From the NCBI GenBank assembly GCA_013420905.1, contig JAAXNY010000008.1:3534001-3598000 (forward strand): DNA of 64,000 nt, in the 5' to 3' direction. The stretch is from Collybia mongolica. Taxonomy: Eukaryota > Basidiomycota > Agaricomycetes > Agaricales > Clitocybaceae. This document shows, piece by piece, positions 63,139 to 64,000 of the stretch (position 1 is the first letter of the stretch; every line of letters begins with the position of its first letter). Position numbers and translations under genes: made by a program. The notes under the pieces were generated by a model that saw only the letters and a list, made by a program, of their open reading frames with translations, ran no database searches and was not told the origin of the DNA.

Positions 63139-64000
63139 TTATTCCTCTCCTTCATTGTCTTCATCATCGAATAGGTCATCAGGTTCGGTTCCTACCTGTA
63201 GGGACCGTGAAGCTCTTTTAACAACATAGAATATAGTACTGACATGATCAAATGATACAGAGACCCAGAGGTCTTTTTGAATGCGCTGCGAATGGATGGG
63301 AATAAGTGCGAGTGGGCTGTCAATTTTCGAAATGGGTATGATCTCCGGAGGATCAAACTGATCAGCATATGTTGTGTGAATCCCAAGGGTCGATGCACTG
63401 AAGATTCCATTAACCTGAACAAGCATTTGAATAGGTATCCCACATACTAAAGATCCCATGGAAAGACCGGGATGTCTTCATCGCGCTGCATACGATGAAC
63501 CAGGGCGCATATGTGGGGAGGTTTCTCATCGACCTTGACAGAAACGAGAGACAGGATTTCTGCAGGCGTGCGATGACCGGGTCCATCGGAAATGAATGCA
63601 AGTGAGTCGGCTTTAGTACGTTTGTTAGATGTCGCGCCGTATCGGATCCCGTCCTTGCGGATATATGTCAAGGGCCGACAGGTTTGTGAACGATAAAAAG
63701 GTAGGCCATCCTCCATGGAATGGTCGTCAATAATGTTTAGGTCAGGCCATAAATCTTGGGCGTATTTGAGCATGAGTGCGTAAGATCTGCCATTGTGAAG
63801 AAGGTCGGCGATATTGCAAGTTTTCCCCAATCGACGAGGCAGAGAGACGTTATTTCCGAGGGAGGCTTCTGCTCGATACACAGCAAGGTCCGACATCATA
63901 CCACCCCTGTTCTCGCGTGCCTCAGTTTGAATGATCCTGTCAATATAGCCCTTCTCGAGATCATTACCATCTTCAGGGAGAGCGAGAAGATACTCAAAAA
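63139..64000 (-). CDS. uncharacterised protein, 5' end beyond window
   Basis: The last two exons of a gene entering from the right. Exon 63447 upward gives LPRRLGKTCNIADLLHNGRS, YALMLKYAQDLWPDLNIIDD, RKDGIRYGATSNKRTKADSL, PAEILSLVSVKVDEKPPHIC and DIPVFPWDL. A short intron (GTATGT to CAG) joins it to ASTLGIHTTYADQFDPPEII, SPLALIPIHSQRIQKDLWVS, VSFDHVSTIFYVV and an acidic end (DDLFDDEDNEGEE) with the stop at 63139-63141. I know no function. Cysteine and histidine are few, so no zinc site stands out. Its frame continues upstream to at least 63899 and beyond; the start is not in the window. Confidence 0.6.

Noticed and set aside
1..64000. CRISPR arrays, bacterial operons, tRNA or rRNA genes
   Set aside because: No regular spacer array and no clear tRNA box pairs were seen. 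The gene structure is eukaryotic throughout.

Overview
The window is fungal nuclear DNA, most likely from an agaricomycete (mushroom-forming basidiomycete). Nearly every gene is broken by 45-60 nt GT-AG introns. The gene families fit this group: cerato-platanin, GMC aryl-alcohol oxidase, NACHT proteins, TPR-CHAT, KDZ and Ngaro transposons, Nup53, and a PFF1-type vacuolar M28 protease. There is no bacterial operon structure, no CRISPR array and no recognisable tRNA or rRNA.

Layout. 1.1-1.6 kb: a frameshifted cerato-platanin gene (-). 2.9-5.2 kb: an apparently intact ten-exon GMC oxidoreductase (+). 7.2-11.4 and 14.4-18.6 kb: two tandem paralogues (+) that join an N-terminal helical region, a NACHT NTPase and a C-terminal protein-kinase domain. 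The first copy is broken by a nonsense codon and has a ruined kinase active site. The second is open, apart from doubt about its first exon. 19.8-33.8 kb: one large KDZ-type DNA transposon with ~270 bp terminal inverted repeats. It carries a CxC2-KDZ transposase and four accessory genes, one of which encodes a Zn(II)2Cys6-like cluster. 34.3-35.8 kb: a heavily decayed RRM/Nop8-like nucleolar protein gene (+). A second, C-terminal fragment of the same family lies inverted at 49.2-49.8 kb. 36.3-40.1 kb: a TPR-CHAT protease-like gene with one in-frame TAG. 40.9-41.6 kb: a PIF/Harbinger-like MITE. 42.0-43.3 kb: Nup53/Nup35. 46.2-48.2 kb: an FAD monooxygenase of the salicylate-hydroxylase type. 50.1-56.1 kb: a CpG-poor Ngaro (DIRS-like, tyrosine-recombinase) retroelement relic. 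A fresh-looking Tc1/mariner element with an intact transposase sits inside it. 56.9-60.6 kb: a PFF1-like vacuolar membrane protease (-). 61.3-63.1 kb (+) and 63.1-64.0 kb (-, running off the window): two uncharacterised genes facing tail to tail.

The window mixes ordinary housekeeping genes (Nup53, PFF1), secreted lifestyle genes (cerato-platanin, aryl-alcohol oxidase), candidate self/non-self or cell-death genes (NACHT-kinase pair, TPR-CHAT) and several generations of mobile DNA. The best candidate for an undescribed system is inside the KDZ element. The heptamer CGGATTG/CAATCCG is massively enriched there, in all reading frames and both orientations. It also forms a helically phased array inside an intron. 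The same element encodes a Zn2Cys6-like protein, and members of that class usually bind CGG triplets. The second candidate is the NACHT-kinase pair, which resembles a receptor, NTPase switch and RIPK/MLKL-like effector joined in one polypeptide. All functional statements rest on reading the sequence by eye; no database search was run.
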